NCBI GenBank assembly: GCA_030598125.1 | Contig: JAUVQN010000054.1 | Coordinates: 1-8,675, forward strand | Length of the DNA: 8,675 nucleotides | Reading direction: 5' to 3' | DNA from: Coriobacteriia bacterium | GTDB taxonomy: Bacteria; Actinomycetota; Coriobacteriia; Anaerosomatales; JAUVQN01 | Part shown: positions 6,723 through 8,675 of the stretch, piece after piece | How the letters are laid out: every line of letters begins with the position of its first letter | Numbering within the stretch: the first letter of the stretch is position 1 | The notes under the pieces: model-generated | Told to the model about the DNA's origin: nothing | Database searches by the model: none | The model's input: only the letters and a program-made list of their open reading frames with translations | Program-made: the position numbers and the translations under genes

Positions 6723-7046
6723 CTAGCCGAGAAGCGCGCGCGCACCGAGGAAGTACACGATGCCCAGCAGCGTCGTCCCGATGAAGCTCTTGGTCCACCA
6801 GTACGTCGCCGCGGTCGGTATCGCGGCCACGAGGTAGGGGTTGTCCCACGGGACGATCCACTCGCCTCTCGGCAGCAGGATCTCGTTCGCCACGATAGCA
6901 GCGAGCACCGAGACGGGGACGTAGGAGAGCCAGCGGCGCACCACGCCGGGGATCTCCACGCGAGACAGCGCCGCGACGGGCGTGAGTCGTATGGCGTAGT
7001 TGGCGACGCCCATCCCGATCACGATGGCCCAGATCTCCGCGCTCAC
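6723..7046 (-). CDS. azlD: AzlD-family small membrane subunit of amino acid exporter
   Basis: 107 residues, normal for AzlD, the small partner of AzlC in branched-chain amino acid export (AzlCD in Bacillus, YgaZH in E. coli). Hydrophobic segments are visible at about 4-26 (AIVIGMGVANYAI), 40-58 (LSYVPVSVLAAIVANEIL), 70-84 and 88-105 (IGTTLLGIVYFLGA). The RLTP motif near 20-23 and VRRWLSYVPVSVLAA are typical of the family. The GTG start at 7046 is set by the 4-bp GTGA overlap with the azlC stop, the classic arrangement for this pair. The frame is open further upstream to 7238, but that would run through azlC in another frame and is rejected. Confidence 0.9.
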   Translation of the reverse strand: MSAEIWAIVIGMGVANYAIRLTPVAALSRVEIPGVVRRWLSYVPVSVLAAIVANEILLPRGEWIVPWDNPYLVAAIPTAATYWWTKSFIGTTLLGIVYFLGARALLG

Positions 7047-7762
7047 TCGAACACCACCGTGGCGACCGTCGCGGCAGCGAGCGCCGCGAGGACGAGGTAC
7101 CAGTTCCCCGGCAGCGTCGCGGCGAAGAGGAGGGTGAACGCGGCCGCTATGGCCGCCGTCACGACGTGCGAGCGATCCTCGACGAGCCCCACGAGCAGGG
7201 CGGTGAACATCGCCGGCATGGCGTACTGGAGACCCCATCTCGACGGGTCCCCGATGGCCGACCCGGCGACGGCGCCGACGGTGGTCCCGAGCACCCAGCC
7301 CGACCAGGCGATCAGGCCGACACCCAACATGGAGGCGGCGGTCGCGCGTGCGGAGCGCAGCTCGAGCACGTTGACGGCGTACGTCTCGTCGGTGAGGAAG
7401 AACGCAAGACCGGCCTGCGCAGGCATGCCGATCCCGCGCATCATCGGGACCAGGGTGGCGCCGAACAGCACGTAGCGCAGGTTCACGACTGAGGAGGCGA
7501 CGAGGACCGCGAGCACGGTCGCTCCCGACTCGTAGAGTGACAGCCCGATGAACTGACCTGCTCCTGCCAGAGCAAGCGCGGAGCAGCTGGCCGCCTGGAG
7601 GACGGAGAACCCGGCCGCGCGCGACACGACACCGAACGCGGCCCCGACAGGAAGGTAGCCCAGGAAGATCGGGAGGCCGGACTTCAGGCCCTGCGCGAAT
7701 CCGTGGGTGGCGTGATGCTTGCTCGCACCATCGGTGTCCACGGCGGTCTCCGGCTCAGGCAT
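7043..7762 (-). CDS. azlC: AzlC-family large membrane subunit of branched-chain amino acid exporter
   Basis: 239 residues. AzlC forms the main channel of the AzlCD/YgaZH exporters for valine, leucine and related amino acids. After a polar N-terminus (1-28) come hydrophobic segments and family motifs: LPIFLGYLPVGAAFGV (30-45), AGAGQFIGLSL (66-76), NLRYVLFGATL (94-104), the conserved FFLTDETYAV (121-130) and AWSGWVLGT (152-160). C-terminal membrane segments follow at about 180-195, 199-215 and 220-238. ATG 7762 has no Shine-Dalgarno within reach. A TATGAT box lies 12 bases upstream, which would place the transcript start about 5 bases before the ATG, so a near-leaderless mRNA is likely (inference). 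Its last bases overlap azlD. The substrate cannot be fixed from sequence. Confidence 0.92.
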   Translation of the reverse strand: MPEPETAVDTDGASKHHATHGFAQGLKSGLPIFLGYLPVGAAFGVVSRAAGFSVLQAASCSALALAGAGQFIGLSLYESGATVLAVLVASSVVNLRYVLFGATLVPMMRGIGMPAQAGLAFFLTDETYAVNVLELRSARATAASMLGVGLIAWSGWVLGTTVGAVAGSAIGDPSRWGLQYAMPAMFTALLVGLVEDRSHVVTAAIAAAFTLLFAATLPGNWYLVLAALAAATVATVVFE

Positions 7763-7771
7763 GGCGCGAAT

Positions 7772-7782
7772 CGTATCATACG
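7772..7782 (-). promoter_or_regulatory. Candidate azlC -10 box inside a palindrome
   Basis: On the minus strand TATGAT (7780-7775) fits a -10 element, with the azlC ATG at 7762. It lies inside the perfect inverted repeat CGTAT-C-ATACG (7772-7782), so a repressor binding there would cover the -10 box. No good -35 hexamer is seen at 16-18 bases. The read as TATCAT on the plus strand could also serve the divergent gene. Confidence 0.35.
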
Positions 7783-7815
7783 GCCAGGAGCGCGGGAGAT
7801 ACTTTGCGGGCGAGG

Positions 7816-7821
7816 TAGAAT
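7816..7821 (+). promoter_or_regulatory. Candidate -10 box TAGAAT for the zinc-ribbon-like gene
   Basis: TAGAAT fits the -10 consensus well and would start transcription near 7828, about 30 bases before ATG 7858, with GGGAGG at 7844-7849 inside the leader. No matching -35 hexamer is visible at the usual distance. Confidence 0.35.
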
Positions 7822-7857
7822 GGTCTCAGGAGCCAGTGACCCCGGGAGGCGGCTGTG

Positions 7858-8265
7858 ATGGAGTTCTCGATCGTCTGCCCCAACGATGGAACCGTCGAAG
7901 TGAGCCTCGAGGATGTGTCCTCGATAGTGTTCCACAGCTTCGAGTCCGTGGATGTCGTCTTCGCGTGTCCGCGGTGTGGCACCGAGGTAGGCATGTCCGC
8001 GAAGATTCCCAACATGCTCATCACGACGCTGGATCTCTCCGAGATGCTCGAGCGCTCGCTCGAGGGGGATGAGACCGTCGCCGAGATCGTCGAGATCGTG
8101 GCGCAGGAGGAGGCGGCTGACGCGGAGTACGCCGCGGTCTTCAGGGCCGCGCCCCTCTCCGAGGACGAAGAAGAGCGCATCGAGCGGTACTGCGAGTACT
8201 TCCGGCGCCAGCTCGCCGGTTGCGACACGGTGGAGCGGTTCCTCTCAGAGGTCGACGCGCCCTAG
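7858..8265 (+). CDS. Acidic zinc-ribbon-like small protein, function unknown
   Basis: 135 residues, soluble, no signal peptide. The N-terminal 50 residues look like a zinc ribbon: VCPNDG (6-11) and, after a beta-rich stretch ending VVFACPRCG (33-41), a second knuckle. The first knuckle has Asp10 where a second Cys would be expected, leaving C7, C37 and C40. Either Asp or another residue is the fourth ligand, or metal binding is lost. The C-terminal part (about 57-135) is helical by composition and strongly Glu/Asp-rich (EEEAADAEYAAV, SEDEEERIERYCEYFRR). Similar short actinobacterial proteins exist as hypotheticals; I do not recognise a function. ATG 7858 lies 8 bases after GGGAGG (7844-7849); in-frame GTG 7855 is also possible. 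It is monocistronic: divergent from azlC and convergent with the rhomboid gene. Confidence 0.8.
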   Translation: MEFSIVCPNDGTVEVSLEDVSSIVFHSFESVDVVFACPRCGTEVGMSAKIPNMLITTLDLSEMLERSLEGDETVAEIVEIVAQEEAADAEYAAVFRAAPLSEDEEERIERYCEYFRRQLAGCDTVERFLSEVDAP

Positions 8266-8298
8266 CGGACGTCACGCCCGCGCGTCTCTCACGTCCGC
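8265..8298. terminator. Inverted repeat between convergent genes, possible bidirectional terminator
   Basis: GCGGACGT (8265-8272) and ACGTCCGC (8291-8298) form a perfect 8-bp stem with an 18-base loop. It begins at the last base of the zinc-ribbon-like gene and its right arm lies in the last codons of the rhomboid gene, so it would end both transcripts. There is no T-run on either side and the loop is long, so this is a weak call. Confidence 0.25.
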
Positions 8299-8675
8299 AT
8301 CCGCGTCCCGTGCGTGTCGCCACGTCCCCTGAGTGCCCACGGCAGTGCGAGGAGCGCGCCGGTCACGAAGCCGCCGATGTGCGCCATCCAGGCCATGCCG
8401 CCCGCCGCCGAGGCGGCCGGACCGAAGGCTGCGACGGCGCTCGCCGCTTGCAGGAGGAACCAGACGGCGATGGCGAACAGGGCCGGGACGCGGGCCACCT
8501 CGACGAAGAAGAAGACAGGCACCAGCGTGACGACCGGAGCGCGCGGGAAGAGGATCGCGTAGGCGCCGAGCACGCCGGCGACGGCACCGCTCGCGCCCAC
8601 GAGCGGCACGGCCGATTCCGGCGTCGCGAAGGCCTGTGCGCCAGCGGCGGCTACGCCGCATGCGGCGTAGAGCGC
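8289..8675 (-). CDS. Rhomboid-family intramembrane serine protease, 5' partial
   Basis: The frame is open to the right edge, so only the C-terminal 128 residues are seen. Rhomboids cleave membrane proteins within or near transmembrane helices using a Ser-His dyad. Counting from the edge, VGASGAVAGVLGAY holds the GxSG catalytic serine (Ser29), and MAHIGGF holds the catalytic histidine (His99) near the start of the last helix. Both lie in hydrophobic segments, and FPRAPVVTLVPVFFF fits the loop and helix between. A start at GTG 8609 would remove the helix preceding GxSG; the upstream residues continue in frame in family style (ALYAACGVAAAGAQ), so the start is beyond the window. The short tail after the last helix is Arg-rich. 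Substrate unknown. It converges on the zinc-ribbon-like gene, 23 bp between stops. Confidence 0.88.
   Translation of the reverse strand, partial: ALYAACGVAAAGAQAFATPESAVPLVGASGAVAGVLGAYAILFPRAPVVTLVPVFFFVEVARVPALFAIAVWFLLQAASAVAAFGPAASAAGGMAWMAHIGGFVTGALLALPWALRGRGDTHGTRMRT

Noticed and set aside
5522..6784. 420-residue plus-strand open frame opposite DUF1015
   Set aside because: Mirror frame of an intact DUF1015 gene; composition dominated by Arg, Glu and Val without recognisable motifs.

Overview
The window is a GC-rich bacterial chromosome segment with densely packed genes and several GTG/TTG starts. The dCTP deaminase closely resembles the actinobacterial (mycobacterial) bifunctional type. 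An adenosylcobalamin-dependent ribonucleotide reductase sits beside it, together with an AzlC/AzlD exporter, a DUF1015 protein and several small cysteine-rich proteins. My inference is an Actinomycetota lineage, possibly a deep-branching, anaerobe-related group such as Coriobacteriia. This rests on protein resemblance only, and no rRNA or tRNA gene is present to confirm it. I saw no mobile element, CRISPR array or RNA gene.

Layout, left to right. (1) Plus strand, 1-2845: nrdJ (5' end cut by the window edge) and dcd, one base apart, a deoxynucleotide-supply pair. (2) Minus strand, 2884-4178: a geranylgeranyl-reductase-family flavoprotein followed by a small lysine-rich Cys4 zinc-ribbon protein whose reading frame is broken by a one-base shift. 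(3) A 157-bp divergent intergenic region, 4179-4335, unusually rich in short perfect inverted repeats tiled around a candidate -10 box. (4) Plus strand, 4336-5368: an eight-cysteine small protein overlapping by 20 bp an endonuclease-III-like HhH-GPD protein with a complete [4Fe-4S] cysteine motif. (5) Minus strand, 5384-7762: azlC-azlD (4-bp overlap) and a DUF1015 gene, convergent with the repair gene. (6) A 95-bp divergent region with a palindrome covering the candidate azlC -10 box. (7) Plus strand, 7858-8265: a small zinc-ribbon-like acidic protein. (8) Minus strand, 8289 to the right edge: the C-terminal part of a rhomboid protease, convergent with it.

Functionally, nrdJ and dcd both feed DNA precursor synthesis: NrdJ makes deoxynucleotides and Dcd converts dCTP towards dUMP for thymidylate. 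The azlCD pair should export branched-chain or related amino acids. The most unusual parts are the three small cysteine-rich proteins of unknown role, one frameshifted and one coupled to a [4Fe-4S] DNA glycosylase homologue, and the dyad-rich region at 4211-4312. I see no convincing large undescribed system; the second-look candidates are these small proteins and their control regions.
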